Below the pieces are notes generated by a model, which saw nothing but the letters and a program-made list of their open reading frames with translations, was not told the DNA's origin and did not search any database. This document shows, in pieces, positions 57,263 to 64,000 of a stretch of 64,000 bases of DNA. Numbering within the stretch: position 1 is the first letter of the stretch; each line of letters starts with the position of its first letter. The DNA comes from Caulobacter sp. Root343 (GTDB lineage Bacteria; Pseudomonadota; Alphaproteobacteria; Caulobacterales; Caulobacteraceae), in assembly GCF_001425745.1 (NCBI RefSeq), contig NZ_LMDF01000001.1, forward strand, positions 167,154 to 231,153, read 5' to 3'. The position numbers were made by a program, and so were the translations under genes.

Positions 57263-57539
57263 GTACTTGCCCCCTCCGCGCCTGCGGCGCTCCTCCCCCG
57301 GAGGGGGAAGAAGGTTACCCTTCCGCCCCCTCCGGGGGCGGACGACCACGCGACGCGTGGTCAGGTGGGGGCTCTGCGGCGTTGGCCGGAGTGACCTTAC
57401 CCAGGAAGCTCCGCCCGTTGGGTCCTGGTCTGGCTTGCGTGACGGCAACTCGTGGTTGATGCTGATCGTCGGACGCTGGAGCCTGGGTTGCGCTGCGCCC
57501 AAGCCGCCATCGGACTCCGTCGCGAAAGAGGGAGTGACC
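57263..57539. repeat. Intergenic palindromic elements
   Basis: Between copy B and the next gene lie several short perfect palindromes: TCCCCCGGAGGGGGA at about 57293, GCCCCCTCCGGGGGC at about 57323, and ACCACGCGACGCGTGGT at about 57345. They are of the REP type seen elsewhere in the window. A 30-nt region before ATG 57540 contains the ribosome site. Confidence 0.6.
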
Positions 57540-58031
57540 ATGCCGCGACTTCGCCACGCACTCTGGATCGCCGCCTTGATGCTCCCGGCCGCCGCCGTCG
57601 CCGACGGCCGAGAGCCCTATATCTCCTGGGGCAAGGCGGGGGTCCCCTTTGAACGGTATCGCGAAGACTCGATCACCTGCGGGGCCAAGGGCGCGACGCG
57701 CGATATGCGCGAGCAGACAGCCTTCAAGGACGTAATCCACGGCAAGAATTTCCAAGACAGCGCTCTCGATCGCGGCGACGCCGTCGAATATGTCATGATC
57801 TACCAGCGTAATTTCCGGGGCAACGTTCCGAAATTGCAGCGGTTTCTGGTCAATGGCGTGGAAGAATGCCTGATGGGGAAAGACTACGCGCCGTTCGCGC
57901 TTACGCGTGGGCAGGCGGAGCAATTGTCCAAATATGAGAAGGGGTCACAAGATCGCTTCCATTACCTGCATCAACTCTCGAGCGATCCAAAAATCCTGCA
58001 GGCGCAGGCGCTAGGAATTGCTCGAAAGTAG
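57540..58031 (+). CDS. Secreted protein of unknown function
   Basis: This 163-residue protein has a signal peptide (HALWIAALMLPAAAVADG, cleavage near 22). The mature part has three cysteines (TCGAKG, EECLMG) and a charged central segment (KDVIHGKNFQDSALDRGDAVEYV). AGAGGGAG precedes the ATG. I do not recognise it. Slightly lower GC than its neighbours and its position after the repeats suggest an accessory gene. Confidence 0.7.
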   Translation: MPRLRHALWIAALMLPAAAVADGREPYISWGKAGVPFERYREDSITCGAKGATRDMREQTAFKDVIHGKNFQDSALDRGDAVEYVMIYQRNFRGNVPKLQRFLVNGVEECLMGKDYAPFALTRGQAEQLSKYEKGSQDRFHYLHQLSSDPKILQAQALGIARK

Positions 58032-58112
58032 AGCGGCGGCGGCCGGACGCGGGCGGGCCATCCCGTCGCCGGGTTCGTCCGCGATCCGCCGCGATATGGG
58101 CCTTCAGGGGTG

Positions 58113-58133
58113 GTCCCCAAACAGAACCGCCGC
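58113..58133 (+). repeat. Direct repeat, left copy flanking the amidohydrolase gene
   Basis: GTCCCCAAACAGAACCGCCGC ends just before the stop codon of the minus-strand amidohydrolase and recurs at 59200-59221 with one added base (GTCCCC-G-AAACAG). The pair brackets the gene at a distance of about 1.1 kb. Confidence 0.6.
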
Positions 58134-58136
58134 CGC

Positions 58137-59090
58137 CTAGGTCTCCGCCAGCTTGTAGAAGCGGACCGCGTTGTCGTGGAAGATGTCCTGCTTCTGCGCC
58201 TCCGTCAGGAACGTGGCCGCCTCGACGGCCTGGACCGAAAGGCCGATCGCGTCGGGCCAGAACATGTGATCCGATCCGAACATGATCCGCTTGCTGAAAC
58301 CGGCCTCCACCAGCTGGCGCAGGATCCCGTGGAAGGCGGGGCGAGGCATCAGCCAGGCCAGGGCGCCGGTGTCGAGGTTCACGTTCGGATACAGCATCAG
58401 GATGGCGATCGTCTCTTCGAGATAGGGCCAGCCGCCATGCATCAGGTTCAGGCGTAGCTTCGGATGTTTGTTGAGCGCCTCCTCGACATATTCGGGATTG
58501 CCGAGACGCGCCCGGGCCGTGCGGCAGCAGGGGTCGAAGGTGGTTCCGCCGGGCATCGAGCCGGTGTGCAGCGCCACCGGGATGTCGAACTCCTCGGCGA
58601 GCGACAGGTAAGGGTCGTATTTCGGGTCGCCGAGCGGCAGGCCGGCATATTGCGAGGTCACCTCGCCCAGCACCTTGATGCTGCCGTCGGCGAACGCCTT
58701 GCGCAGCGTGTCGAGCGGCGGCAGCGGCGTGTCGTCGGAGCCGCGGACGCCCGCACCGGCGACGAAACGGGCAGGATCGCGATCATGCCAGTCGGTCGCA
58801 GCCTTCAGCCGATCGCCGTCGCCGCCGCTGACGACGCCCTTGACCACATTGTGCCGCTTCATCTCGGCGATGCAGGCTTCCATGTGCTCGGCGCCATTGC
58901 GTATGGGGCTCTTGGCGCCGGTGATCGGATTGACGATCGGATCGGTGAAGGCGGTCGAGGCCGGATAGGCGTGCATGTGCACATCGATGATGCGGCGCGG
59001 CTTGGCGGGCGCGGCCAGCGCGCCTGGCGCGACCGTCGCGGCGACGGCGCCGCCGCCCAGCCTCAGGAAGTCCCTGCGTCCAATAGGCAT
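58137..59090 (-). CDS. Tat-exported amidohydrolase (amidohydrolase-2 family)
   Basis: This 317-residue protein has a twin-arginine signal (GRRDFLRLGGGAVAATVAPG). The TIM-barrel begins IIDVHMHAYP with the first metal histidines, MHGGWPYLEE continues, and MFGSDHMFWP holds the late active-site aspartate. The family includes ACMSD-like decarboxylases and lactonases. The substrate cannot be inferred. The gene is bracketed by a ~21-bp direct repeat, hinting at insertion or duplication. Confidence 0.8.
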   Translation of the reverse strand: MPIGRRDFLRLGGGAVAATVAPGALAAPAKPRRIIDVHMHAYPASTAFTDPIVNPITGAKSPIRNGAEHMEACIAEMKRHNVVKGVVSGGDGDRLKAATDWHDRDPARFVAGAGVRGSDDTPLPPLDTLRKAFADGSIKVLGEVTSQYAGLPLGDPKYDPYLSLAEEFDIPVALHTGSMPGGTTFDPCCRTARARLGNPEYVEEALNKHPKLRLNLMHGGWPYLEETIAILMLYPNVNLDTGALAWLMPRPAFHGILRQLVEAGFSKRIMFGSDHMFWPDAIGLSVQAVEAATFLTEAQKQDIFHDNAVRFYKLAET

Positions 59091-59199
59091 CTGTTCGCTC
59101 CCACGGTCATGCTGCCGAGCGCTGTTGATTAGAGCAGGCGATGAAGCGGAGAAATGATCTGGGAGGTCATGGCGGGGAGGAAGGCGCGGCCTTGGCGGC

Positions 59200-59221
59200 G
59201 TCCCCGAAACAGAACCGCCGC
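59200..59221 (+). repeat. Direct repeat, right copy flanking the amidohydrolase gene
   Basis: Second copy of the repeat at 58113-58133, with one inserted G. It lies about 110 bp upstream of the amidohydrolase start, in otherwise non-coding sequence. Confidence 0.6.
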
Positions 59222-59397
59222 TGCGGACGGCCCCCCACTAGGCGTCCGTAACGGCGGCGCCGGGCGCAAGCCCGTCCGCGCCCCCACAAGAACGCGATGA
59301 CCTATTCGATAACGTTGTCATGCGAGGCGTCGATCGGTTTCGCTCGCCGGGCGAGCCGACATGTTGCCTCGCCCCGAATGCGCGCTATCTAGCGCCC

Positions 59398-59799
59398 ATG
59401 GCGTTGCACATCATCAAACTGGTCGTCGGCTGCGATACGATCGAAGATCTCCTGGCCTGGCACAAGGAGGCGGACCGCCCCTGGATCATGCACACCCGCA
59501 TGACGCCCAAGCGGATCGACGAGGTGCTGGACGGCGGCTCGCTGTATCGGGTGATCAAGGGCCAGATCCTGTGTCGCCAGAAGATCCTGGCCATCGATAC
59601 GGTCGGCGCCGGTCCAGCCTCGCGCTGCGAGGTGACCGTGGATCCGCCGATCATCCGAGTGGCGCCGCAGCCGCGCCGGGCCTTCCAGGGGTGGCGCTAT
59701 CTGAAGCCCGAGGACGTCCCGCCCGACCTGACGGAGGCGGAGGCCGCCGATCTGCCGGTCGAGCTCGCGCGGCAATTGCGCGAAATCGGCGCCTGGTGA
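59398..59799 (+). CDS. DUF1489 family protein
   Basis: This 133-residue protein starts MALHIIKLVVGCDTIEDLLAW and contains TRMTPKRIDEVLDGGSLYRVIKGQILCRQKIL and RRAFQGWRYLKPEDVPPDL, matching DUF1489, an alphaproteobacterial family. It has a cytoplasmic profile and no known role. ATG 59398 is used. The upstream frame lacks family residues. Confidence 0.85.
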   Translation: MALHIIKLVVGCDTIEDLLAWHKEADRPWIMHTRMTPKRIDEVLDGGSLYRVIKGQILCRQKILAIDTVGAGPASRCEVTVDPPIIRVAPQPRRAFQGWRYLKPEDVPPDLTEAEAADLPVELARQLREIGAW

Positions 59800-59868
59800 C
59801 TTTTAGGCGAGTTGTTAGTCAAATGGCAACCAGGGCGGGCGTCATCTTGTCGCAGGCAAGCGGAGATA

Positions 59869-59961
59869 ATGACGATGAAAGCCGGTTACGCCGCCCTGGG
59901 AGTGGGCATGCTGTTCGTGGGCATGATCGTCGGGCTGCTGATCGCGCTGAAGCCCATCTAA
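59869..59961 (+). CDS. 30-residue membrane peptide
   Basis: The frame from ATG 59869 to TAA 59961 encodes a short lead (MTMKAGYAA) and one hydrophobic helix (LGVGMLFVGMIVGLLIALK). GGAG lies 4 nt upstream of the first ATG. An internal ATG at 59875 has better spacing. It occupies most of the gap between DUF1489 and panC. Predicted from composition and ribosome site only. Confidence 0.5.
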   Translation: MTMKAGYAALGVGMLFVGMIVGLLIALKPI

Positions 59962-59971
59962 CGCGGCCGAT

Positions 59972-60823
59972 TTATCCGACGTCCATATTGTCGATCAGCC
60001 GCGTCTTGCCAAGCCACGCGGCGATCAGGATCCGACCTCTGGCCTCGCCGATCGGGCCAGGACCCAGGCGCGACAGCTCGCTGGCCTCGCGCACCTCGAC
60101 ATAGTCCACCTGACCGAAGCCGGCCGCCTTCAGGGCGGCCGTCGCCGTTTGCTCTGCCTCGTCGATCCGTCCTCCGGCCGCCACGTGAACGGCCGCGGCC
60201 TTCATGGCCGTCGGCAGGGCGACGGCCGCCGCGCGCTCTTCCGTCGAGAGGTAGGCGTTGCGCGAGGACAGGGCCAGGCCGTCCTCGGCGCGCGCTGTCG
60301 GGGCGCCGATGATCTCGATCGGAATGTCGAGGTCGCGCGCCATGCGCTTGACCACCTGCAGCTGCTGATAGTCCTTCTCGCCGAACACGGCGACGTCGGC
60401 TTGCGACTGGATGAAGAGCTTGGCGACCACCGTCGCGACTCCGCCGAAGAACTGCGGACGCGCCGCGCCCTCCAGGGGTTCGGAGACGCCCGAGACCGTC
60501 ACCGTCGTCGAAAAGCCCGGCGCGTACATCTCGGCCCCGTTCGGCGCGAACATCAGGTCGCAGCCGACCGAGGCCAGCTTCTCGGCGTCGATCGCCTCGC
60601 CGCGGGGATAGGCGTCGAAATCCTCGTGCGGGGCGAACTGCTTGGGATTGACGAAGACGCTGGCGATCACGCGCTGGGCCTTTTCCTGGGCGATGCGGAT
60701 CAGCGACAGGTGGCCCTCGTGCAGGGCGCCCATGGTCGGGACCAGGGCCACGCGCTGGCCGGCGGCCTTCCAGGCGCGCACGTGCTCGCGCATCTCGGCG
60801 ACGGTGCGGACGATGCTGGTCAT
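59972..60823 (-). CDS. panC: Pantothenate synthetase
   Basis: This 283-residue adenylate-forming ligase joins pantoate and beta-alanine. PTMGALHEGHLSLIRIA is the nucleotide-binding signature with the HIGH-like HEGH. VFVNPKQFAP, FGEKDYQQLQVVKRM and ALSSRNAYLS are all family hallmarks. ATG 60823 has GGAGG upstream. The frame continues to 60886, but the extra residues are atypical. Confidence 0.95.
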   Translation of the reverse strand: MTSIVRTVAEMREHVRAWKAAGQRVALVPTMGALHEGHLSLIRIAQEKAQRVIASVFVNPKQFAPHEDFDAYPRGEAIDAEKLASVGCDLMFAPNGAEMYAPGFSTTVTVSGVSEPLEGAARPQFFGGVATVVAKLFIQSQADVAVFGEKDYQQLQVVKRMARDLDIPIEIIGAPTARAEDGLALSSRNAYLSTEERAAAVALPTAMKAAAVHVAAGGRIDEAEQTATAALKAAGFGQVDYVEVREASELSRLGPGPIGEARGRILIAAWLGKTRLIDNMDVG

Positions 60824-61043
60824 GGCCTTGAGCCTCCACGCGGACAGGCCGCGCTTATGACGCCGGGGCGCTCGCAGGTCCACCATGCCCTTGGGAGAGC
60901 CCGCCCACGCTCAGTGGGCTCCGGGGCGGGGTGCGACAATTAAGCTTGTGGATTGAACCGGTTGACCCGCTAGGGCGGGGGTAACATCGTGTTAACCTTC
61001 AGTCCAAGGTCGCGCGAGTCGCGATGCATCAAGGATCGATCAC
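60824..61043 (+). promoter_or_regulatory. Divergent panC/mipZ control region with CtrA-like site and GANTC
   Basis: A CtrA-like motif GTAA-N7-TTAA occurs at 60981-60995 (one mismatch to TTAA-N7-TTAA). A GANTC methylation site (GAGTC) lies at 61016-61020, 24 bp before the mipZ start. In Caulobacter, mipZ transcription depends on CcrM methylation of GANTC (published work from the Collier group), so this site is probably functional. A TTGACC at 60962 is a candidate -35. Confidence 0.6.
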
Positions 61044-61880
61044 ATGGCCGAAACGCGCGTCATCGTCGTCGGCAACGAGAAGGGTGGAGCGGGCAAGTCC
61101 ACGATCGCCGTCCACCTGGCCACCGCGCTGCTGTACGGCGGCGCCAAGGTCGCCGTGCTCGACCTCGACCTTCGCCAGCGCACCTCGGGCCGGTTCTTCG
61201 AGAACCGCCGCGCCTGGCTGGCCAGCAAGAAGCTGGATCTGCCGGAGCCCTTGTCGCTGAGCCTCAGCGACAACGACATCGTCCTCGCCGAGAAGGGAGA
61301 CGACGAGCAGGTCGCCGGTTTCGAGGCCGCCTTCGCGCGGGGCCTGGCCGAGTGCGACTTCGTGCTGATCGACACCCCCGGCGGCGACAGCGCCATCACC
61401 CGCCTGGCCCACGGCCGCGCGGACCTGGTCGTGACGCCGATGAACGACAGCTTCGTCGACTTCGACATGCTGGGCACCGTCGACCCGGTGACCCTGGAGC
61501 TGACCAAGCCTAGCCTTTACTCGCTGACCGTCTGGGAAGGCCGCAAGCAGCGCGCCCTGTCGGGCCAGCGCCAGGCGATGGACTGGGTGGTGCTGCGCAA
61601 CCGCCTGGCCACCACCGAGGCCCGCAACCGCAAGCGCCTGGAGGACCGGCTGACGGCCCTGGCCAAGCGGGTCGGCTTCCGCATCGGCCCCGGCCTGCGC
61701 GACCGCGTGATCTATCGCGAGCTGTTCCCGTTCGGCCTGACCATCGCCGACCTGTCGCCGCAGGTGCGGCCGGTGCCGGTGTCGCTGCAGCACCTGGCGG
61801 CGCGCCAGGAACTGCGCGCCCTGATGCACAGCCTGGGCCTGGCGGCCTATTCCGGCGAGACCCTGCTGGCGGCGCAGTAG
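61044..61880 (+). CDS. mipZ: Division-plane positioning ATPase MipZ
   Basis: This 278-residue ParA-like ATPase of Caulobacter-type division forms a gradient from the poles and disassembles FtsZ. Deviant Walker A NEKGGAGKST (residues 11-20) has Lys13 and Lys18. Asp42 in LDLDLRQR is the hydrolysis residue, and DTPGGDSAITR is the Walker B region. The protein is closely similar throughout to the C. crescentus MipZ I recall. Upstream GANTC and CtrA-like motifs agree with its cell-cycle regulation. Confidence 0.95.
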   Translation: MAETRVIVVGNEKGGAGKSTIAVHLATALLYGGAKVAVLDLDLRQRTSGRFFENRRAWLASKKLDLPEPLSLSLSDNDIVLAEKGDDEQVAGFEAAFARGLAECDFVLIDTPGGDSAITRLAHGRADLVVTPMNDSFVDFDMLGTVDPVTLELTKPSLYSLTVWEGRKQRALSGQRQAMDWVVLRNRLATTEARNRKRLEDRLTALAKRVGFRIGPGLRDRVIYRELFPFGLTIADLSPQVRPVPVSLQHLAARQELRALMHSLGLAAYSGETLLAAQ

Positions 61881-61905
61881 GCGCTCGTCTAAGTTCGTGA
61901 CGAGG

Positions 61906-61939
61906 CGGGCGGCCGGGGTGACCTTGCCGCCCGTTCTTT
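61906..61939 (+). terminator. Intrinsic terminator after mipZ
   Basis: CGGGCGGC and GCCGCCCG form an 8-bp stem with a 12-nt loop, followed by TTCTTT, 25 bp after the mipZ stop. Confidence 0.7.
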
Positions 61940-61952
61940 GTCTGGAGTTGCG

Positions 61953-62387
61953 ATGCTGTACCTGCTGCTGGGCGCGGCCATCCTGGTTTTCCTGCTCTGG
62001 CCGCGCGGCCGGTCGCTGCTGAAGGGCGACGGCTGGCGGGTCGGGGCGGGCGCGGCCTCGATCGCCGCCTTCGCCGGGGCCGCCTACGCCACGATCCGAG
62101 GCTCGTGGGGCACGGGCATCGTCCTGGGCGTCATCGCCCTGTGGAGCGTCACCGAGGCTCGCCGCCGGCCGATCATCCGCCGCGAACTGGTTCGGCCGCC
62201 CAAGTCCGAACTCAGCCTGACCGAGGCGCGCGCGATCCTCGGCGTCAGTGCTGACGCCAGCCTGGCCGAGGTCAAGGCGGCCTACACCCGCCTGATCCAG
62301 CTGGCCCATCCCGACAAGGGCGGCACCGAGGGCTTGGCCGCCCAGCTGAACGCCGCGCGGGATCGTTTGATCAAGCGGCGCGGCTGA
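61953..62387 (+). CDS. Membrane-anchored J-domain protein
   Basis: This 144-residue protein has two N-terminal hydrophobic helices (LYLLLGAAILVFLLWPRG and GTGIVLGVIALWSVTEA) and a C-terminal J-domain (LTEARAILGVSADASLAEVKAAYTRLIQLAHPDKGG). It retains the HPD tripeptide that stimulates DnaK. The layout resembles DjlA/TIM14-type co-chaperones. ATG 61953 has GGAG upstream. Confidence 0.87.
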   Translation: MLYLLLGAAILVFLLWPRGRSLLKGDGWRVGAGAASIAAFAGAAYATIRGSWGTGIVLGVIALWSVTEARRRPIIRRELVRPPKSELSLTEARAILGVSADASLAEVKAAYTRLIQLAHPDKGGTEGLAAQLNAARDRLIKRRG

Positions 62388-62457
62388 GCTAGGACAAGAG
62401 CATGATCAATCGCGAACGCTTCTGGCGCCGCCGCTCGTCGGGCCAAACCTGCTCGGT

Positions 62458-62511
62458 ATGACGCCCTGACCTCGTTCAGGACGAGCCGTTTCGCGCGGCT
62501 CCAGGCGTCAT
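62458..62511 (+). promoter_or_regulatory. Three-way-junction stem-loop in the aminotransferase leader
   Basis: Outer stem ATGACGC/GCGTCAT (62458-62464 with 62505-62511) encloses two hairpins, CCTGA/TCAGG (62465-62480) and GAGCCG/CGGCTC (62483-62501), leaving only two 2-nt linkers. It ends 26 nt before the aminotransferase ATG. Such a compact junction may be a cis-regulatory RNA or an intergenic repeat. No ligand class is recognised. Confidence 0.45.
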
Positions 62512-62536
62512 CTTCAGTTCGGACTTCGATCATCCC

Positions 62537-63784
62537 ATGACCACCCAAGACACCGACCGCGGCCAAGACTGGGCCGCGCGCTTCAGCGACCGCATGGCTC
62601 GCGTCCGCGCCAGCGAGATCCGCGAGCTGCTCAAGCTGCTGGACCAGCCCGACATCCTGTCGTTCGCCGGCGGCATTCCCGATCCCGGCCTGTTCCCGGC
62701 CGACCGGATCCAGGCTGGCTACGACGCCATCCTGGCCGACCCGGTGCTGTCGCGGCAGGCGCTGCAGTACTCGGTCAGCGAGGGCTACCTGCCGCTGCGC
62801 CAGTGGATCGCCGAGCGCATGACCCGTGACGGCATGCCGTGCGAGCCGCACAACATCATGCTGACGGCGGGCTCGCAGCAGGCGCTGGACCTGATCGGCA
62901 AGCTGTTCATCAGCAAGGGCGACACGGTGATGGTGGCCCGCCCGACCTATCTGGGCGCGCTGCAGGCCTTCAACGGTTATGAGCCGGCCTATCTGGATTT
63001 GCCGGAGACGGCGCTGAGCCAGGGCGTCGACGAGGAGGCCCTGATGGCCGGCCGCGCCCCGCGTCCGCTGGGCTATTTCGTGCCCGACTTCGCCAACCCG
63101 ACCGGTGTCAGCCTGACCGGCGAGGAGCGCGAGGCGCTGCTGGCCCTGGCCGACCGCCTGGACATGACCCTGGTCGAGGACGCGGCCTATCGCGAGCTAC
63201 GCTTCAGCGGCGAGCCGACCCCGACCCTGCTGGCGCTGGACATCGCCCGCGCCGGCGGGATCGACAACGCCCGGACCCTGTTCCTGGGCACCCTGTCCAA
63301 GACCCTGTCGCCGGCCTTGCGCATCGGCTGGGTCTGCGGGCCCAAGCCGGTGATCGAGAAGCTGGTCCTGCTGAAACAGGGCGCGGACCTGCATGTCTCG
63401 ACGATCAACCAGATGGTCGCTCACCGCGCCGTCTGCGAAGGCTATGACCAGCACCTGCACCGCCTGCGCGGCGCCTATGGCGGCAAGGCGCGGGTGATCC
63501 TGACGGCCTTGGAGCGGCTGATGCCGGCCGGCGTGACCTGGTCGCATCCGGAAGGCGGCATGTTCGTCTGGGTGGACCTGCCGGAAGGGATCAACGGCGC
63601 GGCGCTGCTGGCGCGGGCGATCGAAGAGGAGCGCGTGGCCTTCGTGCCGGGCGCGCCGTTCTTCGCCGAGGTTCCGACGACCAACGCCATTCGCCTGAGC
63701 TATTCGCTGCCGACCGACGCGCAGATCGAAGAGGGCGTGGGGCGGTTGGCGCGGCTGATCGCCAAGGTGATGGCGGGCGCGTAG
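62537..63784 (+). CDS. PLP-dependent aminotransferase (MocR/2-aminoadipate type without HTH)
   Basis: This 415-residue fold-type I aminotransferase contains FAGGIPDPGLFP at the N-terminus, GSQQALDLIGKLF for PLP phosphate contact, YFVPDFANPTGVSL, and the Schiff-base lysine in TLFLGTLSKTLSPALRIGWVCG. It belongs to the LysN/2-aminoadipate-aromatic aminotransferase group, which also forms the C-terminal half of MocR regulators, but lacks the GntR HTH. The substrate is not identifiable. The leader contains a three-way-junction element. Confidence 0.88.
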   Translation: MTTQDTDRGQDWAARFSDRMARVRASEIRELLKLLDQPDILSFAGGIPDPGLFPADRIQAGYDAILADPVLSRQALQYSVSEGYLPLRQWIAERMTRDGMPCEPHNIMLTAGSQQALDLIGKLFISKGDTVMVARPTYLGALQAFNGYEPAYLDLPETALSQGVDEEALMAGRAPRPLGYFVPDFANPTGVSLTGEEREALLALADRLDMTLVEDAAYRELRFSGEPTPTLLALDIARAGGIDNARTLFLGTLSKTLSPALRIGWVCGPKPVIEKLVLLKQGADLHVSTINQMVAHRAVCEGYDQHLHRLRGAYGGKARVILTALERLMPAGVTWSHPEGGMFVWVDLPEGINGAALLARAIEEERVAFVPGAPFFAEVPTTNAIRLSYSLPTDAQIEEGVGRLARLIAKVMAGA

Positions 63785-63797
63785 GCTCTCCACATCC

Positions 63798-63923
63798 GAC
63801 CTCCCCGGCGAAGGCCGGGGCCCAGATCCACCCAGAGCGTCAGCCGTGAATGCGAAGAGCGCCGCGCGAAGCCGCACGGCGCTCTTGGGTTCGATCTGGA
63901 CCCCGGCCTTCGCCGGGGAGGTC
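63798..63923. repeat. Nested inverted repeat (intergenic palindrome)
   Basis: Arms 63798-63820 and 63901-63923 are perfect 23-bp inverted copies (GACCTCCCCGG...), and a second 9-bp stem AAGAGCGCC/GGCGCTCTT (63855-63863, 63878-63886) lies inside. The whole folds on itself between two convergent genes and is likely a bidirectional terminator or mobile palindromic element. Confidence 0.7.
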
Positions 63924-63933
63924 GGGGTTCTAG

Positions 63934-64000
63934 TTACCGCGGCGACAGCACCATGCACGGCACGCGCTTGGCCTTCAGGGCCGAGCAGGCGCCGCGGGCG
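63934..64000 (-). CDS. 3' end of a gene running off the window
   Basis: Twenty-one codons plus TAA read on the minus strand (ending LKAKRVPCMVLSPR), continuing beyond 64000. The cysteine-containing tail and position after a terminator-like palindrome suggest a real gene, but too little is visible to assign it. Confidence 0.5.
   Translation of the reverse strand, partial: ARGACSALKAKRVPCMVLSPR

Overview
The window is a high-GC chromosomal segment that I assign to Caulobacter or a very close relative. The strongest evidence is a MipZ gene (61044-61880) whose product carries the deviant Walker A lysines K13/K18 and D42 of the Caulobacter division-site ATPase. A GANTC methylation site and a CtrA-like motif lie just upstream of it. 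The PccA and leucine-degradation enzymes, the hisC-tyrC pair, coq7, several DUF805 genes and intergenic palindromic elements fit an alphaproteobacterium. I see no transposase, integrase, CRISPR array or prophage block, so most of the window is core genome.

Layout. 1-594: non-coding, holding copy A of a ~0.5-kb repeated element and a terminator-like hairpin. 595-3500 (-): aromatic/histidine block (chorismate mutase, hisC, tyrC). 3604-8438 (mostly -): DUF2125 protein, plsC, YdcF-like protein, ftsX and ftsE, with a ChaC-like gene on the plus strand. 8560-14502: zinc-ribbon membrane protein, phosphoribosyltransferase, lysA-lptM-argH (-), TlpA thioredoxin, GNAT. 14613-18577: acyltransferase, membrane protein and winged-helix protein, gluQRS, a TetR gene and a divergent 36-residue membrane peptide. 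18775-25438: Gre factor, AlkA-like glycosylase, HNH protein, M1 peptidase, and the coq7-dsbB-yqaA overlap operon. 25547-29199: TonB receptor facing a DUF4198/EF-hand pair across a Fur-like site. 29301-34783: small proteins, MarR, tRNA-Leu(CAA), hexapeptide transferase, hydrolase, msrB, PfpI, GlcG/HbpS. 34780-38556 (-): a 1258-residue secreted LamG protein. 38717-46484: pccA, three DUF805 genes, lipB, a lone SpoA-domain gene, tRNA-Leu(GAG), mgtE, a membrane-anchored lysozyme. 46568-56725: leucine/isovalerate degradation (ivd, mccB, methylglutaconyl-CoA hydratase, mccA) interleaved with a methyltransferase, a patatin and a DUF3667 protein. 56741-57262: copy B of the repeated element, inverted. 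57540-64000: secreted protein, Tat amidohydrolase, DUF1489, panC, mipZ, J-domain protein, PLP aminotransferase, and the 3' end of one more gene.

Main unexplained signal: the two copies of the non-coding element (1-545 and 56741-57262) share long identical blocks. Where they differ, several changes are paired so that base-pairing is kept (three double compensatory changes in two stems). Wobble pairs fit only one strand. Reading frames are not conserved. This pattern suggests a duplicated structured RNA rather than a gene. Secondary points of interest are four very small genes, one with an 11-nt Shine-Dalgarno match, a TetR operator overlapping the promoter of a micro-membrane-protein, a three-way-junction leader before the aminotransferase, and a phage-type lysozyme fused to C-terminal membrane helices.
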